Assembly: GCA_016706545.1 (NCBI GenBank)
Contig: JADJJK010000019.1
Span: forward strand, 1-64,000
Source of the DNA: Myxococcales bacterium
GTDB lineage: Bacteria > Myxococcota_A > Polyangia > Haliangiales > Haliangiaceae
DNA length: 64,000 bases
Direction of reading: 5' to 3'
The notes beneath the pieces are model-generated. The model was not told where the DNA came from, ran no database searches, and saw only the letters and a list, made by a program, of their open reading frames with translations. Shown one piece after another: positions 54,563-63,248 of the stretch. Made by a program: the position numbers and the translations under genes. Numbering within the stretch: the first letter of the stretch is position 1; each line of letters starts with the position of its first letter.

Positions 54563-56257
54563 ATGATCGCAATGCTCAGAAAGTCGCGCGCCGCGATGCG
54601 CGCGCATCTCCGTCTTTGGCTCGCGCCGCTGGCCCTCCTGGCCAGCGTGGAGCTCGCCGCCGCGCAGAGCGAGCCCGACGACGACGCCGGGGACAGCGCC
54701 GACCCGGCCACCACCGAGACGCCGCCCGCCGAGCCGACGCCGCCCGCCGTGGCCATCCCGATCCCCACCGACGCCGAAGAGGACAAGCGCCGCATCCGCG
54801 AGCTCGAAGATCGGCTCGACGAGGTGGAGAAGCACTCCGCGCTGCAGCGCCTGGAGTGGTCCGGCGACTACCGCACGAGCCTCGCGCGCTACTGGTACCA
54901 CGGCGCCTCGCCGGACAGTAACCCCTACGCGCGCCCCACCATCATCGACGGTCGCACCGACGAGCAGTGGATGCATCGCGCGCGCTTCATGATCAAGGCG
55001 CAGCCCTCGCCGAACCTGCGCTTCCGAGGCCGCGTCTCGGTGTTCAAGCGCTACGGCACCAACACCACCACGCCCTCGCCCCAGGAGTTCGCGCAGGGGC
55101 GCGTGCCGTCCGACACCTCGCTGCGCATGGACCGCTTCTGGCTCGACTGGTTCGTCACGCCCCGGCTGGCGCTGTCGTTTGGCCGCGTGTCGTACTCCGA
55201 CGGTAGCCCCGCCGAGCTGCGAGAGAACCTGGAGAAGCCCGACGCGACATGGGGCCTCACCATGGTGGATGGCGAGTACGAGACCTTCAACGTCACCGCG
55301 CAGCTCACGCCGCAGGTGCTGGTGCGCAGCTTCTACGCCTCGTGGGCCTTCCCGCGCAACGACGACCTGTTCTCCTCCAGCCTGTTCCTCGACGGCGACG
55401 TCAAGAACCTGCGCATCATCGGCGGCAACGCGGACTTCTCGTTCCCGAGCGCGAAGCTGTTTGCCCAGCTCGGCGCGTACTTCGTGCCGCAGTTCCGGCC
55501 GTTCGCCATCCCGCTGCCCAACCCCGCGTTCTACGCCAACCCCAACGCCAACCCCACCAACGTGCCGCCGCCGCTCGATGGCTCGCTGGTGTTCCCATCC
55601 TCCCTGCCCAGCTCCCTTGGCTCCTACGGCAACCTGAGCGTGTTCGTGATGCTGCGCGAGCTCTCCGGCGTGGACCTGTTCGCCGGCGGCTCGATTGGCT
55701 TCCTGGATCCCAACGGCAAGGCCATCAAGTACCGGGGCTTTGCGCCCGACGGCAGCGAGCAGCCCATCCTGACCCTGGTGGGCGCCGATCAAGGGCTCTG
55801 GGAGTACGACTCGATGGGCAACCCGACGACGTTCCGCAACGAGCCCGCCAGTAACCTCACCAAGTTCGTCTACCTGGGCGGTCGCTGGACCTTGCCGGTG
55901 GGCGGCACCTACGCGCCCAAGCTCGGGCTCGAGTACAACTACGGATCGCGGTACTCGATCTCGTTCGCGCAGTCCACGGACCTCTTGACCAACAAGCTCG
56001 CCACCCGAGGCAGCGCGTGGGAGGCGTACGTCATCCAGCCCATCACCGGCCGCGCGTTCTTGCGCCTGGACTGGCAGTACATCAACGCCGAGTACACGAG
56101 CGGCATGCCGGGCAACATCGCGGGCGCCACCGGCTTCTTCGGCAGCCCCGACGACCCGTCGTCGCCGATGTCAGCGCACGGCGGCACCTCGCCGCCGGTC
56201 AACCCCTCGGGGCAGAACCTGCACGCGCTCTCGGGCACCATCCACGTCAACTTCTGA
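54563..56257 (+). CDS. DUF3373 family outer-membrane beta-barrel protein
   Basis: The 564-residue protein has a signal peptide (LRLWLAPLALLASVELAAAQ), an acidic Pro/Thr linker and a short coiled coil (DKRRIRELEDRLDEVEKHSA). A porin-like DUF3373 barrel follows with HRARFMIKAQPSPNLRFRGR, LRMDRFWLDWFVTPRLALSF, GRVSYSDGSPAELREN and WGLTMVDGEYETFNVTAQLT, ending SGTIHVNF with a terminal Phe. The N-terminal coiled coil plus barrel is typical of outer-membrane proteins that tether to peptidoglycan or trimerise. The gene is 7 bp after the kinase gene, so it is almost certainly co-transcribed and may be its partner or signal source. The 3' end is followed at once by 15-bp repeats. Confidence 0.85.
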   Translation: MIAMLRKSRAAMRAHLRLWLAPLALLASVELAAAQSEPDDDAGDSADPATTETPPAEPTPPAVAIPIPTDAEEDKRRIRELEDRLDEVEKHSALQRLEWSGDYRTSLARYWYHGASPDSNPYARPTIIDGRTDEQWMHRARFMIKAQPSPNLRFRGRVSVFKRYGTNTTTPSPQEFAQGRVPSDTSLRMDRFWLDWFVTPRLALSFGRVSYSDGSPAELRENLEKPDATWGLTMVDGEYETFNVTAQLTPQVLVRSFYASWAFPRNDDLFSSSLFLDGDVKNLRIIGGNADFSFPSAKLFAQLGAYFVPQFRPFAIPLPNPAFYANPNANPTNVPPPLDGSLVFPSSLPSSLGSYGNLSVFVMLRELSGVDLFAGGSIGFLDPNGKAIKYRGFAPDGSEQPILTLVGADQGLWEYDSMGNPTTFRNEPASNLTKFVYLGGRWTLPVGGTYAPKLGLEYNYGSRYSISFAQSTDLLTNKLATRGSAWEAYVIQPITGRAFLRLDWQYINAEYTSGMPGNIAGATGFFGSPDDPSSPMSAHGGTSPPVNPSGQNLHALSGTIHVNF

Positions 56258-56342
56258 GGCGCCCCTGGCGAGGCGCCCCAAAGAGGCCACTGGAGAAGCG
56301 CCCCTGGAGAGGCGCCCCTGGTGAGGCGCCCCTGGTGAGCCC
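56255..56342 (+). repeat. Imperfect 15-bp tandem repeats starting at the DUF3373 stop codon
   Basis: The unit CTGGNGAGGCGCCCC recurs about five times with variants (GAGAAGCGCCCC, GAGGCCA). The first GAGGCGCCCC follows directly on the last T of the TGA context, so the repeat abuts the gene end. The rest of 56343-56522 shows nothing else I can name. Confidence 0.75.
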
Positions 56343-56522
56343 CACCCGAGGCGGCCCGCCGAGGCTGGCCAACCGCAAGGCCGCTGCCAAAGGGGCCATT
56401 TGACTCGGAATCTCCTGCCGGCTGTGGGAAGGACTTTTGTCAGATCGTGGGAATTTCTTCGTGGCGGGGATTCTGCATCTTCTGTCTGGTCATCTGACCG
56501 CTTTGGCGCAAAAGTACGCGCC

Positions 56523-57479
56523 ATGTCGAAGAACACGGCCCTGGCCTCTGTGCTTGCCTGCGCGCTCTCCTTGAGCGCAGGTTGTGAAAAACAAGGAGAA
56601 GTATCTCGCTTCGGTGGCATCACCGAGTCCGCAGGCGCCGCGTCCAGTGGCGCCGCTGAGGCCGGTGGCACCGGCGGCGGCGGCAACACCGGCAACTCCT
56701 CCCTGGAGTCGCGCGTCAAGCGCCTCGAGGACGAGTCCGCCAAGAACGCCGAGGCCATGGCGTTCCTCAACCAGGTGTGGGGCCAGCAGAAGGCGCAGCA
56801 GGAGCAGGAGCAGGCCCAGACGCCAGCGCCCGACGCCGTGTTCGCGATCGACATCACCGGCGACCCGGTGGACGGTCCTGCCAGCGCTCCGGTGACGCTC
56901 GTCAAGGCCTACGACTTCGACTGCCCGTACTGCGAGATGGCCAACGCCCCGCTCAAGCAGCTCGTCAAGGACTACAACGGCAAGCTCCGCGTGGTCTACA
57001 AGAACTTCGTGGTGCATCCGCAGTCCGCCACCACCGCCCACCTGGGCGGCTGCGCGGCCTGGGAGCAGAAGAAGTTCATGGAGTTCAAGGACGCCTTCTG
57101 GGAGAAGGGCTTCAAGGCCGCACGGCAGAGCAAGGACCGCAGCAAGATGGGCGAGGAGAACGTCCTCGCCATCGCCAAGGAAGTGGGCCTCAACGTCGAC
57201 AAGTTCAAGGCCGACATGAACGGCGACAAGTGCAAGCAGCTCATCGAGCGCGACATGGCCGAGCTGTCCAAGTTCGGCACCAACGCCACGCCGTCGTTCT
57301 ACATCAACGGCCAGCCGTACCGCTCCGGCCTCGAGACCGCCGCGTTCAAGGTCGTCATCGACCAGAAGCTCAAGGAAGCCGAGGCCTCTGGCGTCCCGGG
57401 CAAGGACTACTACCAGAAGGTCGTCATCGAGAAGGGCGAGAAGAAGTTCCGCTCGATCAAGGACCCCAAGCCGTCCTGA
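56523..57479 (+). CDS. DsbA-like thioredoxin-fold lipoprotein
   Basis: The 318-residue protein starts at ATG 56523, signal ending SLSAGC (lipobox, Cys21). A Gly/Ala/Ser linker and a Glu/Gln-rich helical stretch (SRVKRLEDESAKNAEAMAFL) precede the thioredoxin-fold domain with active site CPYC (Cys134-Cys137), inserted helices (FMEFKDAFWEKGFKAARQSK) and the cis-Pro loop NATPSFYING. This is the DsbA/DSBA-like oxidoreductase layout (Thioredoxin_4). It probably forms or isomerises disulfides in exported proteins, several of which in this window are Cys-rich. A strong terminator lies downstream at 57545-57578. Confidence 0.9.
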   Translation: MSKNTALASVLACALSLSAGCEKQGEVSRFGGITESAGAASSGAAEAGGTGGGGNTGNSSLESRVKRLEDESAKNAEAMAFLNQVWGQQKAQQEQEQAQTPAPDAVFAIDITGDPVDGPASAPVTLVKAYDFDCPYCEMANAPLKQLVKDYNGKLRVVYKNFVVHPQSATTAHLGGCAAWEQKKFMEFKDAFWEKGFKAARQSKDRSKMGEENVLAIAKEVGLNVDKFKADMNGDKCKQLIERDMAELSKFGTNATPSFYINGQPYRSGLETAAFKVVIDQKLKEAEASGVPGKDYYQKVVIEKGEKKFRSIKDPKPS

Positions 57480-57544
57480 CCTGACGAGCGCGACGAGCGC
57501 GACGCGCGCACCTCGCACCTGGCCCTGCACGGGCCTCGTCGAAG

Positions 57545-57578
57545 CAGCAGGCCGGACGCCCTCCGGCCTGCTGTTTTT
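57545..57578 (+). terminator. Rho-independent terminator after the DsbA-like gene
   Basis: CAGCAGGCCGGA (57545-57556), loop CGCCC, then TCCGGCCTGCTG (57562-57573) form a perfect 12-bp stem followed by TTTTT. It ends the transcript of the preceding plus-strand gene. Confidence 0.9.
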
Positions 57579-57649
57579 GCGTCCGGTCGCGGGCGGCGAG
57601 GCGCGCCCGTGGCTTTACCTGCGCCGCGAGATGGGCGTAGATCGAGCCC

Positions 57650-58469
57650 ATGTCATTGCATGGAAAGACGCTGGTCATCACCGGGGCGAGCCGCGGCATT
57701 GGCCTCGCCATCGGGCTCCGCGCGGCGCGCGACGGCGCCAACATCGCCATCCTGGCCAAGACGGCGGAGCCCAACCCCAAGCTCCCCGGCACCGTGTATT
57801 CGGCCGCCGCGGAGATCGAGGCCGCCGGCGGCAAGGCCCTGCCCCTGGTGGTGGACATCCGCTTCGAAGACCAGGTCGCGGCGGCGGTCGCCAAGACGGT
57901 GCAGACCTTCGGCGGCATCGACATCCTCGTCAACAACGCCAGCGCCATCAGCCTGACCAACACCGAGTCCACGCCGATGAAGCGCTACGATCTGATGCAC
58001 CAGATCAACACGCGCGGCACCTTCGTGTGCTCGCAGGCGTGCGTGCCGCACCTGCGCAAGGCGCAGAACCCGCACGTGCTCAACCTGTCGCCGCCGCTCA
58101 ACATGGAGGCGCGCTGGTTTGGCCCCCACGTGGCCTACACCATGGCCAAGTTCGGCATGAGCATGTGCGTGCTGGGCATGGCCGAGGAGTTCAAGGCGCG
58201 ACGGCATCGCCTTCAACGCGCTGTGGCCGCGCACCGCCATCGCCACCGCGGCGGTCAAGAACCTGCTGGGCGGCGAGCAATCGATCCGCGGCTCGCGCAA
58301 GCCGGAGATCATGGCGGACGCGGCGTACGAGGTCCTGCGCCGCCCGTCGCGCGAGTGTACCGGCAACTTCTTCATCGACGATGAGGTGCTCGCCTCCATC
58401 GGCAAGACGGATCTGACCGAGTACGCCATCGATCCCACCGCGCCGCTCTTGCCTGACTTCTTCGTGTGA
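57650..58469 (+). pseudogene. SDR family oxidoreductase, HSDL2-like, with one frameshift near 58200
   Basis: The product begins MSLHGKTLVITGASRGIGLA with the SDR cofactor loop. It also has ILVNNASAISL, NLSPPLNME and the active-site YTMAKFGMSM pair. After AEEFKA the frame breaks in a GCGCG run (about 58198-58201); two bases appear to be missing. In the neighbouring frame the family tail continues (GIAFNALWPRTAIATAAVKN, ECTGNFFIDDEVLA) to TGA 58467-58469 after DFFV. The group is close to human HSDL2 and bacterial fatty-acid or sterol SDRs. TAGATC lies six bases before ATG. It overlaps the dioxygenase gene by GTGA, so the two enzymes probably act together on a lipid-like substrate. Confidence 0.82.
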
Positions 58470-59263
58470 CGCCCGAGCCCGCGCCGACCTTGCACGCGCG
58501 CGCGCCGGGCGCCCAGGAGCTGGCGGCCGCGCTGGCGGCGTTCGCGCGAGACGGCGTGGCGCTGCTGCCCGGCGTGCTCGCCGAGGACTCCGCCGCGCTG
58601 CTGGCCGCGCGCGCCCAGGCAATCATGGCCGGCGAGCTGGCGCCGGAGCGCTGGTTCTATCAGCACGACTCGCCGTCCGGCGCCTACGAGGACCTCGCCT
58701 ACGGCGACGGCTTCATCGGCCCCTCGCAGGCGTATCGCAAGGTGGAGCGGCTGGAGCGCGATCCGCTGTTTCGCGCCTGGCTCGAGCACGCCGCGCTGGC
58801 GCCGCTGGTGCGCGCGCTGATCGCCGGCCCGGTGGCGCTGTGCCGCGCCGTGCTGTGGAACAAGGCGCCGCACGGCGGCACCGAGCTGCCGTGGCATCAG
58901 GACGGCGGGCCGTTCTGGGGCCTCAGCCAGCAGCCCGAGCTGCAGCTCTGGACCGCGCTCGACGACGCCCCGCGCGAGGCCGGCTGCGTCGAGGCGATCC
59001 CGGGCAGCCACCGCGGCGGCCTGGCCTCGCCCGAGGGCGGCACCATCCCGCGCGCGTGCAGCGACGAGCAAGCTCACCGGGCGCGCGCGTACCCGGCGCA
59101 CCGCGGCGACGTGTTGCTGCTGCACAACCTGGTGTGGCACCGCTCGGGGCGCAACACCACCGCCGCCCCGCGCCGCGCGCTCTCCGTGTGCTACATGAGC
59201 GCCGCCACCCGCTGCACCCGCAAGCGCAACCCGCGGCAGTTCACTCGCCTCTTCGAGCGCTGA
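58466..59263 (+). CDS. Phytanoyl-CoA dioxygenase (PhyH) family protein
   Basis: The 265-residue protein from GTG 58466 is an Fe(II)/2-oxoglutarate oxygenase of the PhyH type. Metal ligands are His144 and Asp146 (LPWHQDGGPF) and His225 (NLVWHRSGRN), with an Arg nearby for 2-oxoglutarate. It also has ARDGVALLPGVL at the N-terminus and CVEAIPGSHRGGL. Such enzymes hydroxylate lipids, CoA esters or secondary metabolites. The start overlaps the SDR stop (GTGA), suggesting coupled translation and a shared pathway. The substrate is unknown. Confidence 0.88.
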   Translation: MTPEPAPTLHARAPGAQELAAALAAFARDGVALLPGVLAEDSAALLAARAQAIMAGELAPERWFYQHDSPSGAYEDLAYGDGFIGPSQAYRKVERLERDPLFRAWLEHAALAPLVRALIAGPVALCRAVLWNKAPHGGTELPWHQDGGPFWGLSQQPELQLWTALDDAPREAGCVEAIPGSHRGGLASPEGGTIPRACSDEQAHRARAYPAHRGDVLLLHNLVWHRSGRNTTAAPRRALSVCYMSAATRCTRKRNPRQFTRLFER

Positions 59264-59290
59264 GCCTCTCCATCCACGCGTCCTCGCGAC

Positions 59291-59332
59291 GCCGAACGAG
59301 CGAGCGAACGAACGAACGAACGAACGAACGCG
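59291..59332. repeat. Tetranucleotide CGAA/CGAG repeat
   Basis: CGAACGAGCGAGCGAACGAA continues as five more CGAA units. It lies in a 287-bp region (59264-59550) between the PhyH and rhodanese-like genes that has no other feature I can identify. Length variation could alter spacing upstream of the next gene. Confidence 0.8.
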
Positions 59333-59550
59333 CAGAAATGTCACTCGCGCCCATGGCAACAATGAACGCTACGAACTCCCGCCAGAACGTGCGGGAGCCA
59401 CCAAAGTTCCTCGCTGCTCACGCGCTTGTGCGACGATTTGCGACGGCCCGGCTCCTGGAATCGCGGCGCGAGAGATGCTCAGATGTCTTCGCACGGATCT
59501 CATTGATGCCCGAGCTTGCCGGATGAGGCGGGAATGGAGTTGAAGGTCCC

Positions 59551-60204
59551 ATGAAGAGAATGTGCGGCTCTTTGCTGTTGCTCTCGATTGGCATGTTTGC
59601 ACTGGCAGGCTGCCAAGAGGAACAAGAAGACAGCGGGCAGTTCGAGGCCCGGGTGCGCCCCGGACGGACGCCCGATCGAACCTCCCCCGGAAACTGCAAG
59701 ATCATCTCGCGGAGCTCCCAGCACTTCTTTCAAGATCAAGTGACGGGCAGCGAGCGCGAGGTGTATGCCTCGGAGCTCAAGGCGCGCCTGGACACCGCGG
59801 AGCCCACCGTGATCGTCGATGTACGTACTCCACCCGAGTACGGCGCTGCACACATCCCGACCTCGGTGAACCTGCCGCTCGACCAGCTATTCAATAACCC
59901 CCTGTGTCCGGGTACCTCTGGCCGCTGCTGCGATGACGACCGCCTCCAGCTCGCAGCGGGCGGCAACGACCCGCAGACCAGATGCCAACCGCCGGTGCTC
60001 CCCATCGATGGCACCCCGATCGTCCTGGTGTCGTCGAATGGACACGCCGCCAGCATGGCCGCCGGCGCGCTCGGCACGATGGGCTACAACGTCTATGTGC
60101 TGCGCTTTGGCATGATCTCGTGGGCGGCCTCCTCGGACGTCAAGATCCACCGCACCGATCGCACCCAGCGCATCCAGGGCCTCGGCGGCCCGCTCGAGCT
60201 CTGA
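59551..60204 (+). CDS. Rhodanese-like lipoprotein lacking the active-site cysteine
   Basis: The 217-residue protein has a lipoprotein signal (LLLSIGMFALAGC, Cys21). A rhodanese-homology domain follows: VIVDVRTPPEYGAAHIPTSV, LPLDQLF, then a Cys-containing insert (LCPGTSGRCCDDDR) and the loop IVLVSSNGHAASMAA, where a catalytic Cys (as in V-x-Y-C-x-S-G) would be expected but Ser-Ser is found. It ends with GYNVYVLRFGMISW. It is therefore probably not a sulfurtransferase; it may bind a partner or use the insert cysteines. GAAGG lies 6 bases before ATG 59551. Location is the periplasm or outer membrane. Region 60205-60424 shows no gene. Confidence 0.82.
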   Translation: MKRMCGSLLLLSIGMFALAGCQEEQEDSGQFEARVRPGRTPDRTSPGNCKIISRSSQHFFQDQVTGSEREVYASELKARLDTAEPTVIVDVRTPPEYGAAHIPTSVNLPLDQLFNNPLCPGTSGRCCDDDRLQLAAGGNDPQTRCQPPVLPIDGTPIVLVSSNGHAASMAAGALGTMGYNVYVLRFGMISWAASSDVKIHRTDRTQRIQGLGGPLEL

Positions 60205-60424
60205 GACGCGCACCACCTCGGCGACGTCACGCGATCGCTGCCATCGAGCAGCTAGCACCGTCTTGACTCGAAGGTCTCCTGCGCCAGCACGCTCGCCCGG
60301 AGGCGACCGCGCCCGCGCTCGAGCAGGCGAGGACCTCGCTGATCTCGGAAGACGCTCACCAGCCTGGCGCTCCGACGCGGCCGGACACCGGGCTCTCTCA
60401 TGTACGCCTTGACGCGAGGATCCC

Positions 60425-62801
60425 ATGGCGCTCACCGGCTTTCTACGCACTCCCTTCCTCCCGGTCGCTGGCTCCACCGCCGCCGACTATGAGCTGATCG
60501 AAGATCAGCTTGACCACCTCACGGTGCGAGTCAACGGGACGACGCCGGATCGACTCAAGCTGCAGCCGGTGTTCCCCGGCACGCTCACCTTCAAACCACG
60601 CTTCCCCTCTAGCATCCCACCCGACCCCGGCACATCGACGACCACCATCGAAGGCGACCTATTCCTGTCGTTGGACCCAAAGAGACAAGAGGATATCGAA
60701 AGAGCAGCTCCGCACCTGAACTACCAGTTCGTGTTCGGCTATCTGGGGGTCACGTTGAACTCGAGCTTCTTCACCAACGTGGTTCTTCCGTCCCTACCCG
60801 CCACCAAGATCAAAGACGTCAACCAAAAAGAACTCACAACCGCGCAGGAATGCTCCAGAGCATTCGCGTGCGGCGAACTTACTGCTGATATCAATCCTGA
60901 GCTACCCCTGTTGCGGGGATACTTTCCCTCGCTGATCCGCCAGAGCGGTGCGGTCGCAGAGGCAACCTTGGTGTTGCGAGTATACCAGCTATTGAATCAA
61001 CTTGGACACGCCCCGGATCTCACGACCCAGGACATCCTGCATGGTGAAGACTTCGTCCCGATCCCGGTTGCATACTTCTATCGCGCGCTGTCCCACTTGC
61101 CATCGTGGCTGAACGCGCTCGCTAGCCCCGACCACGCAAGCCATGCATTCATCACCAGCATTCAGGGATCCGATCGATACGAGGAAGGATCCTTTTTCAT
61201 GCATCGCTGGCGCCGGCTCCGCCTCTCTCCTCCCGGTCGATATGACAGCCCCACCCTTGAGTACAAAGGAGCCACGGCGGGCGCGTTCCAAGGAGGCGTG
61301 CCGTTGTGGGACTCTGCGGTCAATCCGCTGGGGGAGATCTTTGTCCGGCGAGAAGACGAGGAGAGCTTCAGCCTGGAAGTGCGCGGAGAAGGCCGCCAGA
61401 TAATCAAGCTGCGAAAGGACCTCGCCGGCCCGTACTCGGATCGAGTGAGCCTCACCTGGAACGCTCCTGGCTCGGACCGTGAATCTGAGATCATCGATAT
61501 CGAAGCGGACGTGATCAACGACGACCCGCTGGCGCTGCCGTTCAGGCCCATCCCTTTCAATGCCGTAGATGACGTCCGCATCACCCGACTGCCGGATGGT
61601 CGAGTGTGCAACGGTGAGCTGGTGCGCCCACTGCAGCGCCTGCTGCGCACGCTCGGGTTCAAGATCATCACCGCGGAAACGAGGCCCTTCGACCACCCGC
61701 ACACCTTCGACCTGCACACCTCCTGGGCGCTACGCGAGTTCCAGATCTACGCAGCGATGGACAAAGTCGCAGTGGAGAGCCTCACGGCCCTACGCTACGC
61801 AGATAGACTGCAAGCCATCGACAACCCCGCACCTTACACAGGCGAGGTGACCGGCATCCTCGACGAGGCCACGGCGACCGCGCTGCGAGCCTGGCGCTCG
61901 AACAACCTCCGCTGTCCGGTCGTGATCGAGAAGTGGTCGGTGACGGGCGGGCATCGACAGGAGCTTCTGGCGGGCAACATTTGGCACCCTGTCGAAGGCG
62001 GCGAGCTGGACGAGAAGCGCAAGTCCAAAGCCGGCTTCCGCGTCTTCGTGAGAGACATCAGCGAGCACTACACAATCCCTCCAGATCGAATAATTCCCCC
62101 AGCCCCATCTAATATCCCCGACAATGGCAGGGTACTACTAGGTTTCTATTACGCAGACTTAAACGAATCCTACGAAGGACCAATCTGTGACAAAACAACT
62201 TCCTGGGGCCAAATCGCTGGCGCCCCTCCCGTCAGCAGCGATACAAATGTTACGCCTTTGCACCTGGTGGGCCGAGACATTGCATCTGACGAGGCGGCTG
62301 TCTCGACGTACAAGGTCATCAGCGCAGTGAGCCTTGCAGAGACATACCGTATCTTCGATGTTCTCAATGGCTACGATCCTGCAGTGATGTCGATGGGAGT
62401 CTTTCACTGGACGGTTTACGCTGCAGGCGGGCACGAACCTACCTGAGCTACCTGCCTATCTCGCCATCCTGCGAGCCACTGATCCAGCGGACTACGAACG
62501 CACTTTCGGCCGATTTGGCGTTCTCCCCTCGGAGACATGGCCACCGCTGGGCTCTCCTGCCCAGAACGCAATGTACCACGACACAGAGAAGAAGTGGGCG
62601 GCGCTCCTGCGACAACGAGGCTTGAGAGACAGTGCAGGCGTGATCGATCCGAGCTTCAGCTCGATTCTTTCCGAGAGTTCTGATGATGCTAACTATCTAC
62701 GAACGTGGCACTGGTTCTACCGCTGGGTGATGGCGAATCGTTTGAGTCGGGAGGTCCAGCGCCAGCAGTGGCATCTCGGCAGTTGCGCCTTCGCCTTCTG
62801 A
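60425..62801 (+). pseudogene. Large unrecognised protein with a peptidoglycan-binding-like segment; frameshift near 62435
   Basis: From ATG 60425 (GAGGATCCC upstream) 673 residues read openly to TGA 62446. A +1 shift near 62435 continues coding for about 120 residues (LPELPAYLAILRATDPADYE, WAALLRQRGLRDSAGVIDPS, WHWFYRWVMANRLSREVQRQ) to TGA 62799-62801. A central segment (about 395-500) has the pattern of a PG_binding_1 domain: VRPLQRLLRTLGFKI, FDLHTSWALREFQIYA, GILDEATATALRAW. The N-terminal 380 residues are beta-rich and not recognised. There is no signal peptide. G+C falls visibly around 62080-62230. It could be a cell-wall-targeting effector or a phage-tail-like component; neither can be shown. 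Confidence 0.65.
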
Positions 62802-63037
62802 ACGCTCCTAGATGACGCCGGAGGCCGATCTCCCGCAGGCCGGGAATATCGGCAAGACGTCTACTCATCAGAGAGAATGGTCACCATTCTACTACGCGCT
62901 CACGTCAAATACCGGAGCTAGTAATAGGGGGCACGCTCCGGAATCGACGTCGTGAAGCCACTGCCAACGCCAGAAACTCCTCATGCCTTCAGGATTCACG
63001 AATCGACGGCAACGCGAGCGAATGGACAGATGCGCAA

Positions 63038-63190
63038 ATGGACATCCTGGAGAAAAAGCTTATTGATAAACTGATTGTCACTAGAACAGATCTAGAAGGT
63101 TCGATAGACAAGGATCCCGAAAACCTACGACGCTCCAGAGTCATACTTTCCGCCTTTGGGAAAGAGCCGAAACTCATTCCAGCTCGATGA
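63038..63190 (+). CDS. Possible 50-residue reading frame in a low-GC gap
   Basis: From ATG 63038 the sequence reads MDILEKKLIDKLIVTRTDLE, then GSIDKDPENLRRSRVILSAF, ending KLIPAR and TGA. The composition is like a real helical protein and unlike neighbouring frames, and the frame is open further upstream (to at least 62882) without a clear start, so this may be the remnant of a longer decayed gene. Otherwise 62802-63248 shows no feature I can support. Confidence 0.3.
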   Translation: MDILEKKLIDKLIVTRTDLEGSIDKDPENLRRSRVILSAFGKEPKLIPAR

Positions 63191-63248
63191 TTCCGGGCTC
63201 GACCAGGCCTGAGCGATTTCGACAACGTTTTGCCAAGGCAGGATCACC

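Noticed and set aside
62989..63225. 78-codon open frame on minus
   Set aside because: The plus frame over the same bases has better protein-like composition; the minus frame is Ser/Arg-rich with no features.
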